Positions 46,110 to 57,763 of a stretch of 64,000 nucleotides of DNA are shown here, in pieces (positions within the stretch are counted from its first letter, which is position 1; every line of letters starts with the position of its first letter). The DNA lies in the NCBI GenBank assembly GCA_037043015.1, contig CM073321.1, positions 34,760,101 to 34,824,100 of the forward strand. Reading direction: 5' to 3'. Below the pieces are notes generated by a model. The model was not told the DNA's origin. It did not search any database and saw only the letters and a list, made by a program, of their open reading frames with translations. Source of the DNA: Bryum argenteum (Eukaryota > Streptophyta > Bryopsida > Bryales > Bryaceae). Both the position numbers and the translations under genes were made by a program.

Positions 46110-49100
46110 TTAGGTATCCTTCAATGTATACGTATCGTCGCTTAATACTTCATCTGCGGTTGGATCGGTTTCACCTAGAGACTCATCAGTGCTTTGGTCG
46201 CCATCCTTGTCTTCATCCTCTGTCTTATTGCGTACTTCACACTCAACCTCACTCGCCAAATTGCGCAATTCCGTGTCCGTAGTTGTTTTCTTGTTCACTG
46301 TAACGAGGCGCTTTAAGGGCCGAGAAGCATTAGTGATCCTGTTTGCGTTCAGTGGTAGATGTTGCATTGTACGTGTATTCAGATTATTGGATGAAGCAAT
46401 CCCTGCATGGACTTCTTCATGTACGCGTGCTCCTTTCCGACATCGTCGGTTGTGTGCCTTCCTCAAACGCTTCTGGCCTCATGTAATACGATTGCGAGGT
46501 TGTGAAGATGGCCCGACGTCTCGTGACACTGCCAATGCTCGGGTGCATGTTGGACTTGTTGCTTCTATTTTGATCTCCGTCTTCGGCAATATCATACGAG
46601 TTGTATGGGCCCCTTTAGGTTGAGTAACCCTTGGGAACAACTGTTGTAGAGGTACATCGGAGTCATCTCCGTTATGAGTTGCACTTCTTGATGGAATGGT
46701 TGAAACTCTAGGTGGCCCCACTTCCATGCAACCTGAATTGGATACATTGTCAGGTTCCACTTTAATTTGGCCCATTTCAACTCCTGCCGTGGTAACTGTG
46801 CACTTCACACTGTCAAGTTTATCGTTGTTGTTAGAGTGTGGGCTGTCTTTAAGTGGACCAATGTTCTCTTGGTTTACCAAGTCTTGTTTCGCTAGGCAGG
46901 TTCTCTCTTGGAGCACTAAATTTGCCACTCCTTCTCCTTCCGTGTCATTGGCAAATACCGCAAACTGGCGAGGCTGTTGTGGAACATCCTCGTCGTCATC
47001 AAACTCAAATGGGTCCTTGACATGAATAGTCATGTTTCCTCCCTTGTCGTTCCAATTCTCTAGGTCGTTGTGTTCGCTACCGTCATTGAGATAATTGTCG
47101 TCATCCGCCTCCAGGTTATCCATGAATACACCATCATCCCATTCATTGTCCGGTACATAGTCTTCTTCGTCAGAGTCCTCTTCTAAGTAATTTTTGTACC
47201 ACGTTCTCGGCAATTTTGTACGTTTTTCGCGCTCGAGTTTGGCGTTTGCATAGATGTACACAAGGTCCTCTGCTTTGGAAGTTGACAACCGATTCCTCAC
47301 TTTGTTGTGCACGAAAGAGTACATGCTCCAATTCCTCTCACATGATGAAGCTGAACATGTCAATGCCAAAATCCTCTTCGCAATTTTTGGCAAGGCATTC
47401 CCCCCGACTTGATGCCACCATTGATGTGGTAACAAGTCACATTGAGCGGCATCACGGGCCTCTGAATTGGTGTTAAATGGACCCGTCCTCTCCTCATATT
47501 GTATGAGTTCCCGCACCACTTCCTCATAGACCACTCCCATTGGGGCGCTAAGCTTCCTTATGACCCGGTTTAAAGCACTTTTTGCTTCTCCATTGTTTTG
47601 AATTGCTCCCATATTTGTCAAATAAGGGTTCAACAAAGCTCCTGCATAGTGGAGGTCTGTGAGCATCATTTCTCATCGTTTTTGAAATGCATCCTCGTAT
47701 TTTGTAGTTATGTCGGGGGATAGTTTGAATGGAGGTTCACGCAAAGAGAACACGTGTTCTTTAAGGTCCGACATGATCACATATGCCTTAGGCATGGTTG
47801 GTACTTCCCCGTCAAACTCCCAAGGAGCTACACGTACTAATTCAACTACTTTCACAAACTTTGTACAATTCTCCCAGGACTCATTGCTCTTAATGCTATT
47901 CCTCACATTCCTTGCCTTTGTCTGTAATTGGTGACTATTTTGTCTGTTAAACAATGTATGGACAAAGACATGCCACTCCGCATCGATTACCATGTTGTTC
48001 AGAGGTTGTTGTAGCTTTAACAACCGCTCTATCATCAAGTAGTTTGTTGCAAATCGAGTTTGAGGTGGTACATTCAGCTGCAGCTTCGGGGAGTACTTCC
48101 TGAATAGAGCAAGTGGGACGTGCGACCCTTTAATAAATGTGCACATTTTCTTGGATTGCTCCACCAAATCTTTAACCCATGCCTCTTTCCCCCAATCCTC
48201 TAGAAGGAGGTCTAGAATATGTGCCGCACAACCTTGTCCATATAAGTGAGGATAGTCTATCTGCAACTTCTTGACAGCCTCTAACATGGAGCTTGCTTTG
48301 TCTGTGGATATTTCAACGATGTATTGTGGTCCAACCTCCTCTATGTACTTCGCCATTTCCTTTGCCACATAAGCGATGTCCTTCTTCTTCCCTGTAGTAT
48401 CCACTAATCCAAGAAACACCTCTGCTACTGGGCAAACGAGCATAATGTTAATGAGTGGTCTACTTGTGACATCTGACCACCCATCCGAGCATATTGTTCC
48501 TCCGTACTTCTCAATAGAAAGTTTTGTTCGATCTTCCACCGACCTTTGCACAGCTGCCTTCTTCGCATCAAGCATCGTAGTTCTAATAGCATGATACGAG
48601 CGTGGTTGATATCCACCAATACCGGCCTTTGCTGTCTCTTGAACGACACTTATGAATGTTGGATGTCGTACGACATTGAATGCAATGTTTGCCTCATAGA
48701 AAAATGAAGCCCGCTTTGCATCCAAATTTTGCCTAGTGGCAAGATCATAACTATCCTCCATACTCCTTTGCCCATGTCGCCGTCCGCTAGAGAGTGTAGA
48801 GACTCTTTGTCCATTGCTGCCATGACTCGCCATGTTAGAGGATGGCATCTGAACAGACCTTATGTTAGGAGATGGCACTTGTACTAACTTCATGCCAGGG
48901 GAATCTTTGTTCTTTATAGTTTCTCTTGCCACATACGGTATGCCTGCATCCACTCCTCACTCACAAACAACATTCGCATAAGGAATGTTCTTTCTAGGAA
49001 CAATCCCTCCACAGTCATGGAATAGCTCCAAAACTCCACGGGGTGACCTCGTTCACCGGGGTAATGGAGAATTTTGAGGATATCCAAAGTGAGCAAATGC

Positions 49101-49310
49101 TCGTTGCCTTGCAAAGACTTTGCTTTTCCTACAGAATACGCACACCCGAGTATTTGGCTTGTTGTTCCGTTCCTTAGATAATTGTAGCCAATCGTCCCAT
49201 TTGCGAGTTTCTCTTCTATTATCTACTACCCCGTTGGATTGGGAAGAATGCTCCATGTTCTGGAATCGTACCCCCGCCGGTGCAATGAAATTGGTGACGG
49301 CAACACACAC
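46110..49310 (-). pseudogene. hAT-2: DUF659-type hAT transposase gene, one frame broken only by TGA
   Basis: One continuous minus-strand frame of 1,067 codons runs from 49310 to TAA at 46110. A BED-like finger comes first (VCVFCRKSK...AHFGY, near 49110-49150). DUF659 follows with CSDGWSDVTSRPLINIML, STDKASSML and CAAHILDLLLEDWGK. The dimerisation region has LPKIAKRILALTCSASSCERN and then W. The acidic tail carries QIKVEPD and EIKIEA, SUMO-type motifs. Four in-frame stops occur, all TGA: 49053, 48957, 47673 and 46479. The one at 47673 falls in KR-stop-EMM, where hAT proteins usually have RW. I saw no TAA, TAG or frame change. The gene is less decayed than hAT-1, and a GC block lies just upstream. 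Confidence 0.75.
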
Positions 49311-49449
49311 TACAAGGACTCAAGTTACTCTTTGCACATATAGACCGAGCAGGGAGCTTCTCATGGGGAGACCCAAGACAACGGGCAAAGCACAAAGGAA
49401 AGTGGCTTCAAGCCCGTGAACGACTCCTTATATACTCCATACTTCTGTA

Positions 49450-49650
49450 AGTCGGGGGCGAATGCGCATAGAAGGCGACCGGCGGTTTGGCTAGGTCGCC
49501 ACAGCCAGATCGGCGGTCGCCCTAACAACAACGATGTCGCGCCATATGAACCGCCGGTCGCCCTGGCCTTGACTTCATCGCGCTAGCTGGACCGCCGGTC
49601 GCCTTAGCCCTGATCCAGCTGGACCGCCGGTCGCCCAAGCGATGACAGAT
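49450..49650. repeat. GC block 5' of hAT-2
   Basis: gcgaccggcggtttgg is followed on the other strand by four ccgccggtcgcc-type copies (about 49520, 49556, 49592, 49624). Spacing is about 35 bp. It lies 140 bp upstream of the hAT-2 start. Confidence 0.65.
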
Positions 49651-50196
49651 TTTTTCAACGAAGAGCGCTTTACTCCCTAACTACAAATTTGTAGAGGGCC
49701 ATGGTCAATATCCATGGTCCATGCAGTACAGCAACCTTGAACTACAGTCCCGGAGACCATGCGGCTCAAAAATGTTTGATTGTCAATTGTTTTTTTTTTT
49801 TTTTTTTTTTTTTAAAACAAAAAAGGGAACATGGGAAGGCAAGAGAGAGAACAATAAGGACTCATATTAGAAAATAGAGTTTTAACTTCTCTTGCTTCAA
49901 ATCCAAAAAATAAAGGGATCAATATTGCTCAACCTACATTCCCTAAATAATTAAGAATGATAAAAATTGCCATATATCAATGAAGGTACCTTGGACATTA
50001 AAGGTTTTTCCCTTATGCTTATACCAAATGCAACAGTGAGATTTCATTCACCAAGAATATTTAAATTGAAGAAAAACAAAAACTTCATATTCACATTCAA
50101 CGTTTCTGCATACAAAATGGCAATTGCACTTAGTGTTTGATATTGCGTACACTACTTTTGAACAACTGCATCTAAACGTGATTAACATACTACCGG
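49651..50196. other. AT-rich spacer with a T-run
   Basis: No gene is seen. An uninterrupted run of about 27 T lies near 49789-49815. Confidence 0.6.
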
Positions 50197-50976
50197 TCAT
50201 TCTTCGCTTGGGCCCCCTTCATTATAAAGTTGGCTTGGCCCCCCTTCATTACAAACTTGGCTTGGCCCCCCTTCATTACAAACTTGGCTTGGCCCCCCTT
50301 CATTACAAACTTGGCTTGGCCCCCCTTCATCCAAATGTGCTTCATCTTCCTCCATGGTTTGGTTCGGCTCCCCTTCATCCACTTCTCGCCTTTCGGTCGT
50401 TTCTTCTTCTGAATCTGACCAAACTATGTCCTCATCAGGGATTCCTCCTCTGTAACCCCTAGGCGTTGTAAGACCTTCTTGTGGGTTCTCCGCTGGATAA
50501 GGAACTCGCGGAATATGGGGTTCTGTTGGCTTAATAGTTTGAGGCGATTTTTTTAACGTCCTCCAATCCACCTCCCTCTCCAAAATTATTTCCGCGTGTA
50601 GCATTTGTGCTATGTTGTACGAAACCTCGTTGCTCACCACAAGCACACCGGCGTAGAGGAACTTCCACACTTCAATGCATCGTTGTATTAATTCATCGTC
50701 ATTGCAATAGTGCAATATTGCGCTATTCAAGCGGCAATGAAACTCGTGACGATAGTGTGGAAACAAATGGCCGATGTGGCACCAAGCAATGTACCACTTG
50801 CAAGTCTTAAGAGTCCACAGTCCCTCTACTGTCGCCCACCCCGGAAAAGCATGTTGCGTGAGATCTACAAGAATCTTGTGATATCTCCTTTGCTTCTTTC
50901 CTTTCCTCTTGTGGTTTTTGTCTCTCGCTATTTTCCGCTCCTGGCTAGGCGTCATCGTCACCCAAATGCTAACCAA
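50197..50976 (-). CDS. Family F copy 2: N-terminal domain with nonapeptide repeat tail
   Basis: This 259-residue frame opens at ATG 50976 (a second ATG lies seven codons in). It contains the best N-terminal family F domain: HAFPGW, then GLWTLKTCKWYIAWCHIG, LFPHYRHEF, AILHYC, CIEVWKFLYAG, EVSYNIAQMLHAEIILE and EVDW. An acidic segment WSDSEEE follows. The protein ends in five NEGGPSQVC-type nonapeptides encoded by a 27-bp tandem repeat. No RING is present before the stop, so it is either truncated or a short form. Function is unknown. The GC block with 143-bp units is upstream. Confidence 0.6.
   Translation of the reverse strand: MVSIWVTMTPSQERKIARDKNHKRKGKKQRRYHKILVDLTQHAFPGWATVEGLWTLKTCKWYIAWCHIGHLFPHYRHEFHCRLNSAILHYCNDDELIQRCIEVWKFLYAGVLVVSNEVSYNIAQMLHAEIILEREVDWRTLKKSPQTIKPTEPHIPRVPYPAENPQEGLTTPRGYRGGIPDEDIVWSDSEEETTERREVDEGEPNQTMEEDEAHLDEGGPSQVCNEGGPSQVCNEGGPSQVCNEGGPSQLYNEGGPSEE
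50213..50332 (+). repeat. 27-bp coding minisatellite, five units
   Basis: ttcat recurs at 50218, 50245, 50272, 50299 and 50326, an exact 27-bp period keeping the frame of the F2 gene. The unit is ggccccccttcattacaaac plus ttggctt. Confidence 0.9.
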
Positions 50977-51240
50977 CGAAGAAACTTTAAGAAAAACTCA
51001 AAACAAAGTTATATCTATTCCGTGGACTAACACAAAATTTGAAAAACTCAAAAAATGGGCGGCACGTATGTGTAAAGTGTAAACGTGTGGCACGTGTGTG
51101 CCAATCACCGCACGCTCTAGCACTCGAACAAGCAGGCGGCAACCAGAAGTCGACACCAGACAATGCGCAAGGCCCGACATGTGGAGGTGAAAAATGGCGA
51201 CCGCCGGTGTCCGCGCACCTATTTGTACCCCTCGTGTTGG

Positions 51241-51735
51241 GGCGACCGCCAATCCAGCGGATGGGCAAACGTCGGTCACTGGGGCGACCGCCGATCCAGC
51301 CGATGGGCGACCACCGATCCACCTGGTGGGCGAGTGTCGGTCAGAGGGCGCGACGTAAGTCAGAGGGCGCGACCTCCAGATCGCGCGACCGCCGATACAA
51401 TGGACGGGCGAACGTAGGTCACTGGGGCGACCGCCGATCCAGCCGATGGGCGACCACCGATCCACCTGGTGGGCGAGTGTCGGTCAGAGGGCGCGACGTA
51501 AGTCAGAGGGCGCGACCTCCAGATCGCGCGACCGCCGATACAATGGACGGGCGAACGTAGGTCACTGGGGCGACCGCCGATCCAGCCGATGGGCGATCGC
51601 CAATCCACCTGGTGGGCGAACGTCGGTCAGAGGGCGCGACTCGGGATCAGAGGGCGCGATGTAAGTCTGGGGGCGCGACCTCCAGATCGTGCGACCGCCG
51701 ATACCATGGACGGGCGAAGGTCGGTCACTGGGTCA
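51241..51735. repeat. GC-rich 143-bp tandem repeat, about 3.3 units
   Basis: ggtcactgggg starts at 51274, 51417 and 51560 (exactly 143 bp apart) and again at 51723 after a unit with a 20-bp insertion. Each unit holds several gcgaccgccgatcc motifs and gagggcgcgac words. It lies upstream of the F2 gene. Confidence 0.9.
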
Positions 51736-51779
51736 AAAAATTTGGAACCATCAGAAAAATTTTAAAAAAAAACGGAGCT

Positions 51780-53215
51780 ATTTGTCCCGAATTAGTTTAG
51801 ATTGGTCGAAGTGACCAGAACTTTGAAAAATAGAGGGAAAATAGTAAAGAGGGAAGGAAATATAATTTTAAATCTTGGGTTAGCTAATAAGTACCTTATG
51901 AACATGATGGAGAAATAAAAATTATCAAAGGAGTAACGAAATCATATGATGGATTTTGGTTGCAAGTATTTGGAACCATCAAAACTATAAAAAAAAATAG
52001 ATAAAATAGATAAAGGGGGGAATGATGTGATTATAATAATTGGACTTGCTAATAATGACCCTATAAAAATGATGGAATCATAAAAAAAAACCATAGGGAA
52101 ATCGCATTCATATGTCATAATTTAAGTGCACCCACTAGAACTTCGAATGATAAGGGAAAAGAGAATAAAAGGGTAGAGGAGGTGATACTAACACTTGATT
52201 TAGGTAATAAGGGCCTTATGAATTTAATGGAAGTGTTCATAAAACCAATGGAGAATAGAAACTATGTGCTTGAGTTTATATGGGGATATTTGAATCGGCA
52301 GGGTTTGAAGTAAGGCAGCATATGTAAATATATAAGCAAAAAGGAAGTGGAAGGGGTGTTGATAATTTTCCTAGGTGATTCATATAGTATATAAATTATG
52401 GTAAAAATCTTAGGGCAACGGGAGGAACGAAAGTATTTTTCCCAAATTTCTAAAAATTAAATAGTCATGTGAAAGTAGGGCATGTGCGTAGATACATACG
52501 AGAACAAAGTGGGGAATGTAATTTGAACATTTGGACTAGCTAATATGGATCATATAAAAATGATGGAACCATCAAAAAGATTTTAGGAAAACCTGAACTA
52601 TTTTTCCCAAATTAATCTAGAATGTTCGAAGTAACTAGAGCTTAAAATAATAGACAGAAAATAATAAAACGGAGAGAAAAAATAACATTAAATCTTGGAC
52701 CAGTTAATAAGTACCTTATGAACATGATGGAGCTATAAAATAAATCGTAGTAGTAAAGGATTTATAGAGTGGATTCTGGTTGCAAGTACTTAGAAACACC
52801 AGAACTTTAAAAATAAGAAAAAATAGATAAAGGGGGTAAGGGGACAATTTAAACACTAAGACTAGCTAATTATGACCCTATGGAAATGATGGTGTTATTT
52901 GAAAAATCGTGGGGATAACGCTTCTATAGGTCATCATTTACTTGCAAGTCTTTTGAATCAGCAGAATATTTAATAATATAGGGAAAATAGATTTGTGGAA
53001 AGGGATAACGATTTTAAAACTTGTGTTGACTAAAAAAGACCTTATAAAAATTATGGAAGAATAAAATTTCGCGTAAGAGAAACGTATCTACATGTCATGA
53101 TTTTCTTTGACTTTGTAGGATGCTGCGTAATAGAGAAAGTTATACTAAGGGGGGAAGAGGTGGTATTATTATTTTCTCTAACCCTATTAAATATATTGAA
53201 TCATACAAAAAGCCA
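51780..53215 (+). repeat. AT-rich satellite-like array, period near 163 bp
   Basis: A marker gctaataagtaccttatgaa / gctaataatgaccctataaa recurs at 51893, 52048, 52203, 52373, 52539, 52703, 52865, 53038 and about 53190. Spacings are 155-173 bp. Each unit also carries atgatggaaccat-, gggaaaatag- and acttgcaagt-like words. Units are well diverged. The array separates two pieces of the same GC-rich repeat (ending 51735 and resuming 53310). A 28-bp atacttggtgttaatttgat duplication (41 bp apart) marks its right edge. Confidence 0.75.
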
Positions 53216-53309
53216 CATGGAATTTGGATTTACATGGAAGGAAATACTTGGTGTTAATTTGATTCAACCCTGGCACGGTATAGGATACTTGGTGTTAATT
53301 TGATTCAAC

Positions 53310-53600
53310 CCTCCAGATCGCGCAATCGCCGATACAGCGGACGGGCGAACGTCGCTCACTGGGGCGACCGCCGATCCACATGATGGACAAACGTCGCTGA
53401 GAAGGCGACTTGCGGTCTACGTGATGGGCAAGGAGAAAGTATTTGCAAGCCTCTTCATACCCCTCCTGTTCGGGCGACCGCAAATACAACCGATGGGCGA
53501 TCGTCGGTAAGTGGGGCGACCGCCGATGCAATTGATGGGCGACTGTAGCTGAGATGGCGACCGGCGGTCTATCTGATCGGCGCAAATATCTGCTTCCCCC
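53310..53600. repeat. GC block resuming the 143-bp-type repeat
   Basis: ctccagatcgcgcaatcgcc, gacgggcgaacgtcgctcac and tggggcgaccgccgatcc closely match the 143-bp unit left of the satellite. It grades into gcgaccggcggtctat. No gene starts just after it on the plus strand. Confidence 0.65.
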
Positions 53601-54284
53601 CCTTTTCCTACAAATTTTTTTCTTCATATTTGAATTCATGTACAATTATATTGAATCATGACCTTTAGATTTTTTGGGGGGTTTGTCAAAATATTTATTG
53701 ACTCTAAATACTTGCAAGTAAATCCCACCATATATTGATTGGTAACTTCAACAACTTAGTTACAATTCCTAATTTTTACAAATTATTTATCATTACTTAA
53801 TCGTGGATTAAGGCTAATCAAAGCTTTCCAAAATTCAATATCATTATATATAAATATGGTATAGAAAACATACTTTTTTCAAATACCACCATCCAAAGTA
53901 TCGACCAACCTACCAACATACAAACCTACCAACTTACAAAATTACCAACCCACCTACCATTCTATCAACCTTTTTTTACATATTTCTAAATCATGCATTT
54001 AAAATAAAAAATAAAAAAGTACATAGAATAAACACGATGATAAAACTAACACTGTGGGCATATACACAAATAATAAACATTACACCGTTCAACGTGTACC
54101 TTACTAGTACAAACATATCATATAATCAAAAAGGTACACTGTATAACATCCAGCCTTGCACATATCTCCCAACTTTCAATTCAAAAATAAAATAAATTAA
54201 ATGGATATAACCAACACACCAACGTCTTTCTAAAATTTGATTCCGCTTACTCTAATCTTCTTCCATTGTACTTCCGATTTTTTC
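53601..54284. other. AT-rich spacer
   Basis: No gene is seen. A short run of ctaccaac / cttaccaac words lies at about 53890-53970. Confidence 0.5.
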
Positions 54285-55863
54285 TCAATGGTGCCAGCTC
54301 CGATATTTCTCCTTTGTCTTATTTGCAATACATAGATCTTCGATCCTTGCTTTTAAGAACCTCTCCTCTTTTGTGGACACAAGTAGCTTTTTGACCAACT
54401 CCTCAGTTGTTTCATTGCGCTGTGAACTTTAACCCTCTTCTGCAATTTCCACGGAATCTATTGTATTGGGTACTAGCTTTTCCTTGTTCTCCTTCAATCT
54501 TCTTGATGTTGGGTTCACCCTTTTGATCTCAGCTCTCAAGGCATCGCATACCGAAATGAATTCCTTTAGCTTCTTTATACAATGACCTTGGTCCTTGGCT
54601 CCTTCAACCATAATATCCTTCTCGCGACCCCAATCATTGACCACAAACCATTCGTCGACGTCATTATATCTCCTTCGCACATCTTTGAAATATTTTTCCT
54701 GCTTTATGAGCTCTTTCTCATAATCGACCTGATCCGATGCATCCAGAGCTGGAAAAACATTCGTCGCCACCTCTTGGATCTTACATTTCGCATCCTTGAT
54801 TTCTTGAATGTCATGTTGGAGTTCAACACACTTTGTCCATTCGAATGACAAAGCATGAAACAAATATTTATAACCCTCATAAGTCCTCTTCATCTCCTCC
54901 ATCCACGAATCTTCGACTTCCTTCATGTGTTTCTCTTTGAAGACTACTTGAACTTCCTTCTCCAACTCTACTTCTTCATTTCCTTCTCTTTTTGGCCGTT
55001 CAGTCGTTTCCATTGGATATTCTTGAGTCCCCTCCTCTACGCTAACATTTGTTTGAAGGGGGCGCGCTTATACAGGGCCCAAATATGACTTCGGATTGAC
55101 CCAAACCTTGTGCACCAAACATTCCTTGAACCTCCATGTGTTTAATGAGATCGGCTTCTCCTTTTGTTCGTAGGTCCTTGACGTGCTTCACAGGTGCATT
55201 AATCACCTCCAAATCCCGCACGCTTGTTTCGCCCACATGAAAGTGTTCTACGTCACCAATAGAACCTTCTAAAAGAGGAGTATGATGCTCCCTCTCTTGA
55301 ACCTCTTCTTCATCAGAATTAGGATTTTCCCAAACATACACATCATCGGCATCCCCATCTTTCCAATGCCTTGCTGCCGTAAGACCTTCTCGTGGGTTTT
55401 CGGACAATGGAGCTCTTGGAATTTCTTGCTTGGTTGGAAGGAAGATTTGAGGCGTTTTATTCAATGAGCTCCAATCCACCACTTTCTCCAATATTACCTC
55501 TGCATACACCATTTGAGCAATATAATACGAAACCTCGTTCTTGGTGACATTCTTGCCTTTATAAAGGAACCTCCACACTTCAATACATCGTTGTACAAAT
55601 TCGTCATGCTTACAATAGTGCAGATTTGCAGCATTTACTTTCATGTGCGTCTCATGTCGAAAGTGTGGAAACAACTTGCCGATGTGGCACCAGGCAATGT
55701 AATTCTTTACTGTTTTCTGATTCCAAACACCCTCTTTGGTCTTCCACCCCGGAAAAGCGCGTTGAGTAGCATCTTGGAGAATACGGTGATTCCTCTTGTG
55801 TTTATTTTCTCTACTATTGCGTCGTTGGCCGAGTACTATTTTACGTTCCGCAATTGTAGTCAT
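54285..55863 (-). pseudogene. Family F copy 3: N-terminal domain plus coiled coil
   Basis: It opens at ATG 55863. The N-terminal domain is complete: QRAFPGWKTKEGVW, YIAWCHIGKLFPHFRHE, NAANLHYC, CIEVWRFLYKG, EVSYYIAQMVYAEVILEKV and VDW. An acidic VWENPNSDEEE segment follows. A frame change near 55050 leads into a long Glu/Lys-rich coiled coil (55013-54429). A TAA at 54429 is followed by further coding-like sequence to a TGA at 54285. No RING was found. Probably degenerate. Confidence 0.55.
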
Positions 55864-56039
55864 TGTTACCTCTGATCACGAAATTGCGGCTATGATGTGA
55901 TGTTTGATACAAAACACCAGAAATAGTGCAGTCCACGTTGGCCGACCAATCGAGCAAGCAAGTGGCAACTTTGAGTCAACAGTGGACAATGCGCAAGAGC
56001 ACGGCACGTTGACCAAAAAGTGACGACTACGGCCAATAA

Positions 56040-56265
56040 CGATTGTATAGAACCTCCTGTGGCATGGCGTTCAGCGGTGTCAGGGCGACATCGTTAGAGC
56101 GACCGCCGGTCCAGTGTTTCTTGCAATCCTCGCTCCGGGGCGACCGCCGGTCCAGCTGCAGCAGACCTCCGGGACGACCGGTGGTGCAGCTTCGGAAGAG
56201 TTTCACTTCAGCTTGAGCAGAGCCGTTCGGGGCGACCGGCACTCTGCAGGGGCGACATCGCGAGA
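56040..56265. repeat. GC block 5' of F copy 3
   Basis: Copies of gcgaccgccggtccag lie at about 56099 and 56141, with gcgaccggcactctgcag and related words. It lies about 180 bp upstream of the F3 ATG. Confidence 0.65.
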
Positions 56266-57345
56266 GCTCCCGCTCTTGTTCTCGGATCCTCTTTATGCAA
56301 TATTCAAATTTTGAATTAACTGCTTCAAGCATCTTCTCCATTCCTCCTTCAATCCCCCTCATCCCCCCTCATTCCCTCTCATTTGCACTCGGTTCTTCCT
56401 ATTTCTCATTCCCAAATGAAAATGATTCTCATGGTCATGGGCATTTTGCCAAGAGCCCTGACCATGATAGATGAAAAATGTAATTTTAAGTTCATTGGAT
56501 ACTCTTGTGGTGTAATATGGATTTAGACCGGTACAAGTTTAATCACAATTTTAAAATATAATTCTCAACATTCTCAAAATTCTCAACTTAAAATTCTCAT
56601 CAAATATTGGTTCCAAAAGTACCCTCAGCAATGTGTTGATTAGAATGTCTGCAAATCATTAGTCTTCTTGACTTAAAATATTTACCTTCATATGGTGGTC
56701 ACTCATTTTTTTCTCCAAACATATAATATGTCATATATCACCTTTTAATTTGGTAAGCAACTATTTCTCTCTGTGCTTACTAGGCTATATGCACTAACTT
56801 TTACACTTAATTGTATTTCAAGGCGTTATTATTTGACCCGCCAAAATTTTCAAAATCCTCCCCCCTCTCAATTTAACCAATGTTATAATGTTATGAGGCA
56901 ATAAACTCATTGCAAGGATAATCTATTAGCATACATATACTCGGATATTGTATAGGGAGAACTAATAATTTATTAAAGGCTCCACTGATATATAAAAAGA
57001 AACTAGAAATTGTTCTTGAATGTGATGTTAGAATATGAGGTGCAGTTTTGGTGCAAAAATGGTATCTTATGTAGATGCTAGAAATTGACTAACTTTGAGT
57101 CTAAACTTTGAGAATACCTCTCTTGTCCATTTCTTATGAATTGAATGATCATAAAATGGGAATTGATGGACCCACAATCCGAAATTACTACCCTATGCGA
57201 ACCTTCTTAATTTTTGAACTAATACATTATAAACTATAGGGCTCTTTTACCCCTCCCCCATCCAATATTTATCCTCATCTCATCCTCGTAGGAGCTGCTA
57301 CGAAACCTCATGCCCTCACATTCAACATAAACAGGGGAATTACCG
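56266..57345. other. AT-rich spacer, nothing recognised
   Basis: About 1.1 kb without gene, terminal inverted repeat or tandem structure that I can see. Confidence 0.5.
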
Positions 57346-57349
57346 ATTG

Positions 57350-57655
57350 CAAATAGGGCGACCGCCAATACAGCCGATGGTTTACGTCGGTCACAAGGCG
57401 ACCGGCGGTCCAGCTCATGGGCGAACGTCGCTGAGAGGGGCAATCGGCGGTCCAGCCGATGAGCGAACGTCGGTCATAGGGCGACCGCCGGTATAGCTGA
57501 GGGGCGAACATCGCTGAGAGGGGCGACCGACGAGGAAGATAAGGCGATCGGCAGTACAGATAGGGCGATAGCTGGACCAGCGGGCGACCGGCGGTGCAGA
57601 TTCTGTAGACCGCCGGTCGCCTTATTACTGTGCTTAAGAACCCGACCGGCAGTCC
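57350..57655. repeat. GC block 5' of F copy 4
   Basis: About eight motif copies (gcgaccggcggtccag, gcaatcggcggtccagc, gcgaccgccggtatagc, gcgaccggcggtgcag and others) at 30-40-bp spacing end about 110 bp before the F4 ATG. Confidence 0.7.
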
Positions 57656-57763
57656 ATTTTCACACTTTGCGAGTCCCTCCTTTTCGCGCTTTGACTAGTA
57701 TCGACTTCAGTGTTGCTGATTGTTTGCTCGTAGAGGGACTTTGTGTTTCTACGGAATTTTTTA

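Noticed and set aside
46110-49310. Reassignment of UGA to tryptophan or selenocysteine use
   Set aside because: Trp is encoded by TGG in the same genes, other Trp sites in the window are TAG, and true ends of several genes cannot exclude TGA as a stop. Mutation is the simpler reading.
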